Assembly: GCA_947036575.1 (NCBI GenBank)
Contig: CAMQSH010000018.1
Span: forward strand, 1 to 20,078
Reading direction: 5' to 3'
DNA length: 20,078 nucleotides
From: an uncultured Brevinema sp.
Lineage (GTDB): Bacteria > Spirochaetota > Brevinematia > Brevinematales > Brevinemataceae
A program made the position numbers and the translations under genes. Below, one piece after another: positions 8,346 to 15,811 of this stretch (positions are counted from its first letter, which is position 1; each line of letters begins with the position of its first letter). The notes beneath the pieces were generated by a model. It did no database searches and had not been told where the DNA came from. It was given only the letters and a program-made list of their open reading frames with translations.

Positions 8346-9140
8346 TTATCGAACGCGATATCCACCGTCGACATCAAGGAGTGTTCCGTTGATATAGCTA
8401 GCAGCATTACTTGCAAGAAAAACAGTAGCACCCATAAGATCTGAAGTAAATCCCCAACGATCAGCAGCGATATGGCTTAATACACGTTGATTTGCTTCTG
8501 GGTTATTACGAGTTTTTGTTGTTAGCTCTGTAGCAAAATACCCTGGAGCAATAGCATTTACATTGATATTAAATTGAGCTAATTCATCACAATAAGCTTT
8601 TGTTAATCCAGCAATACCGTGTTTAGTAGCAGCATATGCAGGACTCCATTGTCCACCTAAATAAGAAAACATAGAACCAATATTAATTATTTTCCCACTT
8701 TTTTGAGGAATCATAAACTTAGCACATTCGTGGATCATTTCAAAAGCAGCAGTTAGATTAATGGCAACCATTGGATCCCATTTGGATCTATCAAATTTTA
8801 ATACGTCTGGCTCATTAATACAAATACCAGCACAATTTATAAGAATATCTACAGAACCGTAAGTTTTTACACAAGTTTCTACAACTGTCTTGCAAGAGCT
8901 TTCTTTAGTTATATCAGCCTTAATAGAATGGTATTTGACACCCACTTTTTCAATTTCAGCTTTAAAGCTTCCATCATCATCCATAATAGTTGTGACAAAA
9001 ATATTAGCTCCAGCTTTAGCTAAAGCCATTGAAAAAGCTTGTCCTAACCCTGTATTACCACCAGTGATAATAGCATTTTTACCCTTAAGAGCAAAAAAAT
9101 CCATACTGAATTCTGTTATTTTTTGGTCGTCTTTAAACAT
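8346..9140 (-). CDS. ygcW: Short-chain dehydrogenase/reductase (YgcW-like)
   Basis: 264 residues, classical SDR. The Rossmann glycine motif is TGGNTGLG (26-33), and NCAG (102-105) stands for NNAG. The catalytic residues are S156, Y169 and K173 (YAATK). The family's PG segment is APGYFATEL (198-206) and the C-terminus ends in DVDGGYRVR. Specific phrases such as FSMDFF near the N-terminus and SYLGGQWSPAYAATKH match my memory of E. coli YgcW closely. It should oxidise or reduce a hydroxyl/keto pair on a sugar-like compound with NAD(P); the substrate is unassigned. It is the first gene of the minus-strand operon and feeds the kinase. AGGAGGT (9146-9152) is a strong ribosome site. Expression probably responds to the divergent DeoR-like regulator through operators at 9160-9194. 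Confidence 0.88.
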   Translation of the reverse strand: MFKDDQKITEFSMDFFALKGKNAIITGGNTGLGQAFSMALAKAGANIFVTTIMDDDGSFKAEIEKVGVKYHSIKADITKESSCKTVVETCVKTYGSVDILINCAGICINEPDVLKFDRSKWDPMVAINLTAAFEMIHECAKFMIPQKSGKIINIGSMFSYLGGQWSPAYAATKHGIAGLTKAYCDELAQFNINVNAIAPGYFATELTTKTRNNPEANQRVLSHIAADRWGFTSDLMGATVFLASNAASYINGTLLDVDGGYRVR

Positions 9141-9159
9141 GACAGACCTCCTAAATTAA

Positions 9160-9194
9160 ATTGATATATTTTATATATTAAACAATATATCAAT
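9160..9194. promoter_or_regulatory. Palindromic operator in the ygcW leader
   Basis: An 11-bp perfect inverted repeat: ATTGATATATT (9160-9170) and AATATATCAAT (9184-9194), 13-nt spacer. It lies just downstream of the ygcW -10 box, where a repressor would block transcription. The same ATATATCAAT half-site occurs in the second operator at 9285-9341. Confidence 0.6.
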
Positions 9195-9197
9195 ATT

Positions 9198-9225
9198 ATT
9201 ATAGTGTAATTGACAAATATTTCAA
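9198..9225 (-). promoter_or_regulatory. Promoter of the ygcW-ygcE operon
   Basis: On the minus strand: TTGAAA (9220-9225), 16-nt spacer, TATAAT (9198-9203). An imperfect palindrome, TTGACAAATATTTCAA (9210-9225), overlaps the -35 and resembles the one near the ygcU start site (10262-10277). Confidence 0.7.
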
Positions 9226-9284
9226 TGTTTAATTTTAAAAAAAAATATATTAGTCTATGTAATTAAAAGACAACAACTTAATAC

Positions 9285-9341
9285 AAATATTATATATCAA
9301 TAATATTTAATAACAATTAATATTATTGATATATAATATTT
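9285..9341. promoter_or_regulatory. Long perfect palindrome, probable autoregulatory operator
   Basis: Perfect 23-bp arms (9285-9307 and 9319-9341) with an 11-nt spacer. Each arm contains ATATATCAAT or its complement. The right arm covers the -35 box of the regulator gene starting at 9362. It is AT-only apart from one G/C pair per arm, so a transcript hairpin would be weak and an operator role is favoured. Confidence 0.65.
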
Positions 9342-9354
9342 TTTCATATATAAT
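9326..9354 (+). promoter_or_regulatory. Promoter of the first DeoR-like regulator, leaderless
   Basis: TTGATA (9326-9331), 17-nt spacer, TATAAT (9349-9354). The ATG follows only 7 nt after the -10, so the mRNA should begin at or next to the start codon. No Shine-Dalgarno sequence is present. Confidence 0.65.
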
Positions 9355-9361
9355 ATTATAT

Positions 9362-10144
9362 ATGAAAAAAATAGTAGATAAAAAAGAAGTCTTAGTATAT
9401 ATTTACCAATATATTGAAGTTCCAATTAAGGACATATTAAGTGTTTTTAATATAAGTGAATCCACAGCTCATCGAGTTTTGAAACAACTTGTTCAAGAAC
9501 ACTGGATAACGATAGAACAACATATTATATATTATAAACCATTCACATTCTTTCCTTATATAGAAAAAGAAAAAGCAATTTTAACTAATGCCCTTGCATG
9601 GAATGCCACTAAAATTATTAATGAGGGTGATGTTATTTGTCTTTCTGGAGGTTCAACAACAATAGCCGCCATGCTACCTTTTATTATACTAACAAAAAAA
9701 AATATTACTATTATTTCAAACTCATCTTTAGTATTTCAATACTATCTATCACTTTACCCTAAAGCTTTGAAGCAAAACATTAAACTCCTGGCTATAGGGG
9801 GAGTATTACGACAAGAGTTTAATTCTTTCGGTGGTGAATATGCTGATGAAATCATTGCTCATTTTAATATTTTAAAAACATTTTTAGGGGCTGAAAGTCT
9901 TGTTGTTAATCAAGGTGTTTTTACGAATATATTGGCAGAATCTTTTATAGAAACAGCCTTTATGAAGATATCTAAAGCAACTTACCTTGTAACAGCAAGC
10001 AGTAAATTTAGTATAAAAGGTAAGTATAAATGGGCAGACTGGGGACAATTTCGAGGAATTGTTAGTGATTATAATTTAGAAATATTCAAAAAAAACAAAG
10101 ATTTTGAGATTTATCAGGTAGATATTGATGATCTTTGGCAATAA
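9362..10144 (+). CDS. DeoR-like transcriptional regulator, copy A
   Basis: 260 residues from the ATG at 9362. An N-terminal winged helix-turn-helix spans about 20-50 (ILSVFNISESTAHRVLKQL). The C-terminal part resembles the DeoR sugar-phosphate sensor fold, with GDVICLSGGSTT (89-100) as the phosphate-binding loop and ITIISNS after it. The recognition helix differs from the usual TIRRDL pattern, so it is an atypical member. The open frame extends to a TTG at 9326, but that lies inside the promoter. The second regulator also begins MKKI, supporting the ATG. It is divergent from ygcW and faces ygcU, and is probably a repressor of both or itself, released by a phosphorylated pathway intermediate (inference). 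The palindromes at 9160-9194 and 9285-9341 are its likely sites. A strong terminator follows. Confidence 0.8.
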   Translation: MKKIVDKKEVLVYIYQYIEVPIKDILSVFNISESTAHRVLKQLVQEHWITIEQHIIYYKPFTFFPYIEKEKAILTNALAWNATKIINEGDVICLSGGSTTIAAMLPFIILTKKNITIISNSSLVFQYYLSLYPKALKQNIKLLAIGGVLRQEFNSFGGEYADEIIAHFNILKTFLGAESLVVNQGVFTNILAESFIETAFMKISKATYLVTASSKFSIKGKYKWADWGQFRGIVSDYNLEIFKKNKDFEIYQVDIDDLWQ

Positions 10145-10174
10145 AAAAACTCTTCATATAGAAGAGTTTTTTTT
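10143..10174 (+). terminator. Intrinsic terminator of regulator A
   Basis: Stem of 13 bp (10143-10155 with 10161-10173; GC-bearing core ACTCTTC/GAAGAGT), 5-nt loop, eight T at 10167-10174. It overlaps the stop codon. Confidence 0.9.
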
Positions 10175-10229
10175 GTATATTGCTTTATAATAACACTTTA
10201 TAATATTTTTATTATTTATTATAGTTCTA

Positions 10230-10277
10230 TTGACATTTATGTCAAAAAAGTTATAATTATATTGAATAATCATTCAA
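10230..10277 (+). promoter_or_regulatory. ygcU promoter with two nested operators
   Basis: TTGACA (10230-10235), 16-nt spacer, TATAAT (10252-10257). The palindrome TGACATTTATGTCA (10231-10244) overlaps the -35, and TTGAATAATCATTCAA (10262-10277) covers the expected start site. Both positions suit repression. These motifs differ from the ATATATCAAT operator next to ygcW, so another regulator may act here. Confidence 0.72.
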
Positions 10278-10331
10278 CTAATGATTTTAATTAATAAAAT
10301 ATTCACATATTTATGTGAAAAGGAGTTTTTT

Positions 10332-11783
10332 ATGTCTATGGCTCGTGAAGACATTGTCAAAAATCTAAAGTCTATTATTGGAGACAATAAAATTTATACA
10401 GACTTACCTACTTTACAAGAAAGTAGTAGGGATCGTTTTTTAAAATATCCTGCAGCGCATGGTATTTATGTAGCTCCTCTTGCTTCTGCCTTAGTAAAAG
10501 CAGAATCTGTAGAAGATGTTGTTAAAGTATTAAAGTTTGCTAACGAACATTCATTAAATATTGTTCCTAGATGTGGTGGTACAGCTACAGAAGGTGGTTT
10601 AGAATGTGGTATTATAGATTCTATTGTTCTCGATTGTGCTAGTATGAATAAAGTGATTAAAATTGATCCTTATAATATGCAAGCTACTGTTCAAGCAGGT
10701 GTTGTACTTGAAACTCTTGAAGAAGAGCTTCGTAAAATGGGATTAACTACAGGGCACTCCCCTCAATCTAAACCTCAAGCTCAGTTTGGTGGACTTGTTG
10801 CAACAAGAAGTATAGGACAATTCTCAACCCTTTATGGAGGAATTGAAGATATGCTCGTTGGTATAGAAGCTGTTTTCCCAGACGGACGTATTGCTCGTAT
10901 TAAAAATGTTCCTCGTCGTGCTGCTGGTCCAGATCTTAGACATATCATGATGGGCAATGAAGGTACTTTGTGTGTTATTACAGAAGTTACTGTAAAATTA
11001 TTCAAATATATGCCAGAAAATAATAAATATTATGGCTACTTGGTAGATGACTTTGCTACAAGTATTGAAATACTTCGAGAAGTTATTGTAACAGGATATC
11101 GTCCATCAGTATCTCGTTCTTATTCTGAAGAAGATGCAAGACAACATTTTGCACATTTCCATAAAGGAAAATGTGTAGTGATTTTTATTGCTGAAGGTCC
11201 TAAAGGTATCACAGAAGCTATGGGAAGCGCTATAGAAGATATCGTTGCTAAATATCAAAAAATAGAAAAAGTAGATCCTAAATTAATTGAAACATGGTTC
11301 TCCGATTTATGTTGGGGTGAGGATAAAATTCAAAAAGAAAAAGAAGACATGGTTGCTACTAAAATGTGTGGATTTACTGTAGAAGTTTCAGCTGAATGGA
11401 GTAAAATTCCTCAACTTTATACAAATGTAATCAATAGAGTTAAAAAAGATTTTCCAAGAATCAATGATATTACTATGTTAGGAGCTCACTCTTCACACAG
11501 TTATCAAAATGGAACAAATTTATACTTTGTTTTTGATTATAAAGTTAAATGTAATCCTGTAGAAGAATTATCAACCTACCATTACCCAATTCATAGTCTA
11601 ATTATCGAAGAAACTATCAAAATTGGTGGATCTATGGCTCATCATCATGGTGTTGGTAAATATAGAACAGAATGGATAGAAGAAGAGCATGGCAGTTCTT
11701 ATTTTATGTTAGAAGTGCTTAAAAAATCTTTCGATCCAAAAGGTATTATGAATGTTAATACTCTATATAAACATAAAAAATAA
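10332..11783 (+). CDS. ygcU: FAD-linked oxidoreductase, AGPS/VAO family (YgcU-like)
   Basis: 483 residues from the ATG at 10332, chosen because GAAAAGGAG (10317-10325) sits 6 nt before it; the frame opens earlier at 10281 without a ribosome site. The N-terminal FAD-binding domain has PRCGGTATEGG (79-89), HSPQSKPQAQFGGLVATRS (142-160) and GPDLRHIMMGNEGTLCVITE (199-218). The C-terminal cap has SSHSYQNGTN (387-396) and AHHHGVGKYR (436-445), the triple-His motif of alkyl-DHAP synthases. The sequence matches my memory of E. coli YgcU over its whole length. With EtfBA following, it probably removes hydride from a hydroxylated substrate and passes electrons to the flavoprotein. Ether-lipid synthesis is unlikely in this context. 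The natural substrate is unknown to me. It is cytoplasmic, with no signal peptide. Confidence 0.88.
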   Translation: MSMAREDIVKNLKSIIGDNKIYTDLPTLQESSRDRFLKYPAAHGIYVAPLASALVKAESVEDVVKVLKFANEHSLNIVPRCGGTATEGGLECGIIDSIVLDCASMNKVIKIDPYNMQATVQAGVVLETLEEELRKMGLTTGHSPQSKPQAQFGGLVATRSIGQFSTLYGGIEDMLVGIEAVFPDGRIARIKNVPRRAAGPDLRHIMMGNEGTLCVITEVTVKLFKYMPENNKYYGYLVDDFATSIEILREVIVTGYRPSVSRSYSEEDARQHFAHFHKGKCVVIFIAEGPKGITEAMGSAIEDIVAKYQKIEKVDPKLIETWFSDLCWGEDKIQKEKEDMVATKMCGFTVEVSAEWSKIPQLYTNVINRVKKDFPRINDITMLGAHSSHSYQNGTNLYFVFDYKVKCNPVEELSTYHYPIHSLIIEETIKIGGSMAHHHGVGKYRTEWIEEEHGSSYFMLEVLKKSFDPKGIMNVNTLYKHKK

Positions 11784-11813
11784 TTAATACAATAATTAAT
11801 TAATACAATAATT
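11782..11813 (+). repeat. 16-bp perfect tandem duplication
   Basis: AATTAATACAATAATT occurs twice back to back (11782-11797 and 11798-11813). It begins in the ygcU stop codon and runs into the left arm of the terminator that follows. Confidence 0.85.
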
Positions 11814-11855
11814 TAGAGTGGTTTCATTATGAGATCACTCTAAATTATTTTTTAT
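11807..11855 (+). terminator. Intrinsic terminator/attenuator between ygcU and etfB
   Basis: A 14-bp perfect stem (11807-11820 with 11836-11849), extendable by GU and UA pairs, followed by TTTTTTATA. Only 19-25 bp separate it from etfB, with no room for a good promoter. EtfBA therefore likely depend on readthrough. Confidence 0.85.
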
Positions 11856-11874
11856 AGATTAAGAGGTGTAAACT

Positions 11875-12648
11875 ATGAAGATAGTTGTATGTATGAAACA
11901 AGTGCCCAATACAGCTCAGATAGATATTGATCCTATAAGTGGAGCTTTAAGGAGAGATGGAGTTACAAGTATCACAAATCCAGATGATCTTTATGCTTTA
12001 GAAGAAGCTTTAAAGTTAAAAGATCAATTTAATGCTATCGTAACAGTGATAACGATGAGTCTTCCTCAAGCAGAAGTAATCTTAAGAGAAGCGATGGCTA
12101 TGGGGGCGGACAATGCTATATTATTAACAGATAAAGCATTTGCTGGAGCAGATACTTATGCAACATCAAAAACATTAGCAACAGCAATTAAAACAATCAA
12201 TCCAGACCTTGTATTTACAGGACGTCAAGCAATTGATGGAGATACAGCTCAAGTAGGACCTCAAATCGCTGAATTTCTTGACTATGCTCAGGTAAGTTAT
12301 GTCAATAACATCACCACTACAGACGGAAAACTTTTTACAGTTAGCCGAAAATTGGGTAATATACAACAGGTAGTTGAAGTTTCTTCACCTTGTGTTTTCA
12401 CTATCTTGAGCCATATTAATCAACCACGCTTTATGGGTGGAGGATATTCTAAACCAATACAATATTATAATGCGGAAGATCTAAATTTATCCGTAGATAG
12501 CGTTGGTCAAAAAGGATCTCCTACCAAAGTTTTTAGTTCACACACAAAAAAAGCTCGAGGCTCTTGTCAGATATTCGAAAAATCTCCAGAAGAATCTGTA
12601 GAGATTATTTGTGACTATCTAAAAAAGATCCATTTAATAAAGGAGTAG
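11875..12648 (+). CDS. etfB: Electron transfer flavoprotein beta subunit
   Basis: 257 residues, the usual EtfB length. It begins MKIVVCMKQVPNTAQIDIDP and contains GRQAIDGDTAQVGP (116-129), the nucleotide-contact segment of ETF beta chains of the anaerobic/clostridial kind. It pairs with EtfA to carry electrons from a flavin dehydrogenase. Here the only such dehydrogenase is the YgcU-like enzyme just upstream, an arrangement like the lactate dehydrogenase-EtfBA units of some anaerobes. Whether this pair bifurcates electrons cannot be decided by eye. It is more conventional than my memory of E. coli YgcR, which has diverged strongly. AGAGGTG (11862-11868) precedes the ATG. The etfA ribosome site overlaps its stop codon. 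Confidence 0.92.
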   Translation: MKIVVCMKQVPNTAQIDIDPISGALRRDGVTSITNPDDLYALEEALKLKDQFNAIVTVITMSLPQAEVILREAMAMGADNAILLTDKAFAGADTYATSKTLATAIKTINPDLVFTGRQAIDGDTAQVGPQIAEFLDYAQVSYVNNITTTDGKLFTVSRKLGNIQQVVEVSSPCVFTILSHINQPRFMGGGYSKPIQYYNAEDLNLSVDSVGQKGSPTKVFSSHTKKARGSCQIFEKSPEESVEIICDYLKKIHLIKE

Positions 12649-12651
12649 GGT

Positions 12652-13656
12652 GTGAAATTAACAGATTATAAAGGAATACTTGTATATATAGAGTATGAAA
12701 ATAAAAATATTTGTCAAATATCTTTAGAATTATTACAAGAAGCTAGAATATTAGCGGATATTTTTTATGATGATGTTATAGCTGTTGTTCTGGGTTATAA
12801 TATTAAAGATATAGCCGATCAATGTATTTACTATGGTGCTGATATCGTTTGGTATGCTGATGATATCCTTCTTGAGGAATATCTTACAGAACGGTATACA
12901 GACGCTTTAGAATTTTTAGTAAAAAAAATAGGACCAAGCTCTCTTTTGATTGGTTCTAGCTATCAAGGGCGTGATTTTGCGCCTAGACTTGCCATTCGTC
13001 TTGGTACAGGACTGACAGCAGACTGTACAGAATTAGGTGTTAAATTTTTGGGAGATGGTATTGTAGATCCTAATAGAGGAATATTAATGACTAGACCCAC
13101 TTATGGTGGTAATCTTATAGCGACAATAGTTTGCGAAAATCATAGACCACAAATGGCTACAGTACGATCAAGTATGAAAGTTATAAAAGACATAACCAGA
13201 GAAGGTCTTGTGAAAGAGTTTTTCCCTCTTTTAAAAAAGTCTAGGGTTAAAATATTAGAAACAATTATAGAAAAGACTACAGAAAAAATAATAAGTGAAG
13301 AATCGGTATTAGTAGTAGGTGGGAATGGAGTTGGCTCTGAATCTATGTTTAAAGAGCTGTATTCTTTAGCAAAAATTTTGAATGGTGGCGTAGGGGTTAC
13401 CCGTACTTTAGTAGAAAAAAAATGGGTAGATCATAGTAGACAAATAGGGCAGACAGGGACAACTGTTCGTCCTGAATTATATATATCCTTTGGAGTTTTA
13501 GGAGCAATTCAACATATTACAGGAATGGAAAATTCAAATTTTATTATTTCTATAAATAAAGATAGGAATGCCCCTGTATTTAAATTTTCTCATGTGGGGA
13601 TTGTAGGAAGTGTAGAAAAAATCCTTCCTAGATTAATAGATAGGCTTTCTAAGTAA
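12652..13656 (+). CDS. etfA: Electron transfer flavoprotein alpha subunit
   Basis: 334 residues from a GTG start, fixed by AAGGAG (12640-12645) that spans the end of etfB; the genes are 3 bp apart. The N-terminal ETF domain covers about 5-190. The C-terminal FAD domain has VVGGNGVGS (221-229), the TR pair at 250-251, GQTGTTVRP (266-274), GAIQHITGM (284-292) and INKDRNAPVF (301-310). No N-terminal ferredoxin domain is present, unlike LctC/CarE-type alpha chains. The usual ADYGIVGD segment near the end reads SHVGIVGS, so both Asp residues are replaced (H314, S320), which is unusual. The last 8 bp overlap the end of the convergent regulator gene. It functions as the FAD carrier for YgcU-derived electrons (inference). 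Confidence 0.92.
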   Translation: MKLTDYKGILVYIEYENKNICQISLELLQEARILADIFYDDVIAVVLGYNIKDIADQCIYYGADIVWYADDILLEEYLTERYTDALEFLVKKIGPSSLLIGSSYQGRDFAPRLAIRLGTGLTADCTELGVKFLGDGIVDPNRGILMTRPTYGGNLIATIVCENHRPQMATVRSSMKVIKDITREGLVKEFFPLLKKSRVKILETIIEKTTEKIISEESVLVVGGNGVGSESMFKELYSLAKILNGGVGVTRTLVEKKWVDHSRQIGQTGTTVRPELYISFGVLGAIQHITGMENSNFIISINKDRNAPVFKFSHVGIVGSVEKILPRLIDRLSK

Positions 13657-14422
13657 AGAAATTAGTAGGACCATCACTGAGGATTACCTCAAAATCTTCT
13701 CTTTGTTGGAGAGGTTCTGTGTAGTTGGTTATAATTCCATCAAATTCTTTCCATTCACTCCATCTAAACAGAAGTTCTCTATGAAATTTCTCTTTATTTG
13801 CAAGCATATAATTTTTATGTGAGTTTTCTAAAAAGCATTTTTCTACATATGCATATGTTAGAGTATTCATAAAAAACCCTCTTTTATCAACACTTTCAGT
13901 ACTAATAAAAGTTTTATCTATATTAAAATTTTTAATGAGATTTAGGGAATATTCACCTTCTAAAGAAAGAGAATCATATTGAATAAGTCCACCAACAATA
14001 AGAAGAGTTATGTTTTTGGCTAATGCAGAATCACGAAGGGTTAAATATAATGATATAGCATAAATATTATTGGTAATAATAAAAATATTCTGACATTGAA
14101 GAATAATAAAAGGAATCATTAGTGCAATGGTGGTAGATCCACCTGCAAGACATATAATATCACCATCTTGTATTAATTTGGTAGCTTTGTAAGCAATAGC
14201 ATTTTTACTTTGTTCATAAGCAAGATCTTTATATTTATAATCAATAAAAGATATATAGATAACTTTATTTTTATCTGCTTTTATCCAAGGTTGTAAAGAT
14301 TTTAAGATACGGTGAATAGTAGACAAACTAATATCAAAATGCTTTTGAAGAGTATGAAAGTCAACAACAATATGTTGACATATATAGTGTAAAACACTCT
14401 CATCACGAATAATTTTTTTCAT
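13649..14422 (-). CDS. DeoR-like transcriptional regulator, copy B
   Basis: 257 residues, clearly a paralog of the regulator at 9362-10144: both start MKKI, share an atypical helix-turn-helix (about 22-42, DISLSTIHRILKSL) and the same sensor loop (GDIICLAGGSTT, 87-98). An effector-binding DeoR-type sugar-phosphate domain is likely. It is convergent with etfA (8-bp overlap) and divergent from the MFS gene, so the MFS carrier and ygcU-etfBA are plausible targets. There is no Shine-Dalgarno sequence before the ATG, and the promoter -10 lies only 5 nt upstream, implying a leaderless transcript as for copy A. Different operators near the two regulators suggest that they have diverged in DNA recognition (inference). 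Confidence 0.8.
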   Translation of the reverse strand: MKKIIRDESVLHYICQHIVVDFHTLQKHFDISLSTIHRILKSLQPWIKADKNKVIYISFIDYKYKDLAYEQSKNAIAYKATKLIQDGDIICLAGGSTTIALMIPFIILQCQNIFIITNNIYAISLYLTLRDSALAKNITLLIVGGLIQYDSLSLEGEYSLNLIKNFNIDKTFISTESVDKRGFFMNTLTYAYVEKCFLENSHKNYMLANKEKFHRELLFRWSEWKEFDGIITNYTEPLQQREDFEVILSDGPTNFFT

Positions 14423-14427
14423 AATTT

Positions 14428-14456
14428 ATTTTACAATATTTTCTTTAATTAAGCAA
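14428..14456 (-). promoter_or_regulatory. Promoter of regulator B, leaderless
   Basis: On the minus strand: TTGCTT (14451-14456), 17-nt spacer, TAAAAT (14428-14433). The start codon (14420-14422) begins 5 nt after the -10, so the transcript should start at about the ATG. Confidence 0.5.
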
Positions 14457-14474
14457 ATCAAAATCAAGTAGAGA

Positions 14475-14489
14475 TAATAAAATTTATTA
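14475..14489. promoter_or_regulatory. Small palindrome before the MFS gene
   Basis: TAATAAA-A-TTTATTA, perfect 7-bp arms with one central base, ending 16 bp before the MFS start codon. It may be an operator or part of the -10 region; being AT-only, it is weak evidence. Confidence 0.3.
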
Positions 14490-14505
14490 AAAATAGAGGT
14501 ATATT

Positions 14506-15768
14506 ATGATAAATAAACGGTATTTACAATTAGGAATAGTTACCCTAGCCGCTGGTGGGATTTATCCAGTTATTTATTTAAGAACAAATTTTCAAACTCC
14601 GTTGTTAGAAACATTCGGTATGGATGTTTCTACCTTGGGTAGTTTATACAGTATTTTAGGAATGATGAATTTGATAGGATATATTCCTAGTGGTTGGTTA
14701 GCAGATAGAATATCTTCTAAGTTATTATTAGCAATTTCGTTATTTTTAACAGCTTTAGCTGGTTTATGGTATGCACAAGTCCCTCCTATAGAACATGTAC
14801 GTATTATTTTTCTTATTTGGGGAGTTTCTGCTGTTTTAACTTTCTGGGGATCTCACATGAAAATTGTGAAACTCCTTGCTGAAAAAGATGAACAAGGTAG
14901 ATTTTTTGGAATTCTTGATGGTGGTAGAGGTTTTATTGAAGCGGTTCTAGCAACCATAGCAGTAGCAGTTTTTGGTTTAATCTTAGGATCTGATCCTACA
15001 GACAGTACTTTAACTCGTAAAGCTTTAGTCACAGTTATTTATGGATATTCTTTTCTTAATATTGCTTTAGCAGCTTTAGTTTTGATGATATTAGAAGATA
15101 AAAAAGATACAGAAACTAGTGTAGGCAATAAGCCTTCACTAACTATTATTCAAGGTATTAAAAAAGCGTTTTGTATTCCTGAAGTGTGGCTTATGTGTGC
15201 GATTATCTTTTGTGGATATACTGTTTTTTGGACAGGATATTACATAGGAGGCTACCTTACAACAAACCATGGTCTTGATGAAATCCTTGTAGGTATTATT
15301 ACTGTGATTATCTTATGGATGAGACCTTTAGGTGGGATTATAGGAGGCTTTCTTGCTGATAAATATGGTAGAACCGTTGTTTTAGGATCAGCTCTTGCTG
15401 TAGGATCATTATCTTTATTTGCATTAGCTACTTATACAAAAGGGACTAATTTTTATCTTATTTCAAGTACTGTTATTCTTGTAGGTTTATGTTTTTATTT
15501 TATTAGAGGTCTTTATTGGTCTTTATTAGACTATTGTGATTTACCTCCATCTATTACAGGGTTTGCAATAGGCATAGTATCTTTTCTAGGCTATACGCCA
15601 GATATATTTATTCCTCAATGGAGTGGACCTATCTTTATACAATATAAAGATGGACCTCAGGCATATTCCCTATATTTTCTAATCTCAGGTATTTTTGGAC
15701 TATTGGGAATATTGTTTATTTACATTTTATATAAAAGAATTAAAAAATCTAATAAATTTGTCAACTAG
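14506..15768 (+). CDS. MFS transporter, YihN/YqcE-like
   Basis: 420 residues, about 12 membrane segments. The motif A loop between TM2 and TM3 is GWLADRISSK (63-72), and its repeat in the second half is GGFLADKYGR (near 280-290). SGWLADR, LTFWGSHMK and RFFGILDGGRGFIEA resemble the YihN/YqcE group of sugar and sugar-acid MFS carriers (from memory, moderate certainty). A yqcE gene lies in the E. coli ygc cluster, so this may be the matching transporter for import or export of the pathway substrate. The ribosome site AGAGGT (14495-14500) is 5 nt before the ATG. The gene is divergent from regulator B, with an 83-bp shared control region. No T-rich terminator follows; the repeat hairpin at 15851-15888 is the first stem-loop downstream. 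Confidence 0.85.
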   Translation: MINKRYLQLGIVTLAAGGIYPVIYLRTNFQTPLLETFGMDVSTLGSLYSILGMMNLIGYIPSGWLADRISSKLLLAISLFLTALAGLWYAQVPPIEHVRIIFLIWGVSAVLTFWGSHMKIVKLLAEKDEQGRFFGILDGGRGFIEAVLATIAVAVFGLILGSDPTDSTLTRKALVTVIYGYSFLNIALAALVLMILEDKKDTETSVGNKPSLTIIQGIKKAFCIPEVWLMCAIIFCGYTVFWTGYYIGGYLTTNHGLDEILVGIITVIILWMRPLGGIIGGFLADKYGRTVVLGSALAVGSLSLFALATYTKGTNFYLISSTVILVGLCFYFIRGLYWSLLDYCDLPPSITGFAIGIVSFLGYTPDIFIPQWSGPIFIQYKDGPQAYSLYFLISGIFGLLGILFIYILYKRIKKSNKFVN

Positions 15769-15811
15769 TTTTTATCAGTAATAATAATAGATAATATTCT
15801 TCGTTCTCATC

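Noticed and set aside
6928..9159. Plus-strand open frames opposite the kinase and SDR genes
   Set aside because: Antisense shadows of conserved enzymes.
9326..9361. Upstream TTG start for the first DeoR-like regulator
   Set aside because: The codons fall inside the promoter and palindrome, encode an unlikely sequence, and the paralog begins at the equivalent of the ATG at 9362.
10281..10331. Upstream ATG for the YgcU-like protein
   Set aside because: No ribosome site precedes it, while GAAAAGGAG precedes the ATG at 10332, where the family similarity begins.
10332..11783. Alkyl-DHAP synthase for ether lipids
   Set aside because: The triple-His motif fits the family, but the neighbours (Etf, kinase, SDR, sugar-type regulators) and whole-length resemblance to YgcU favour a catabolic dehydrogenase.
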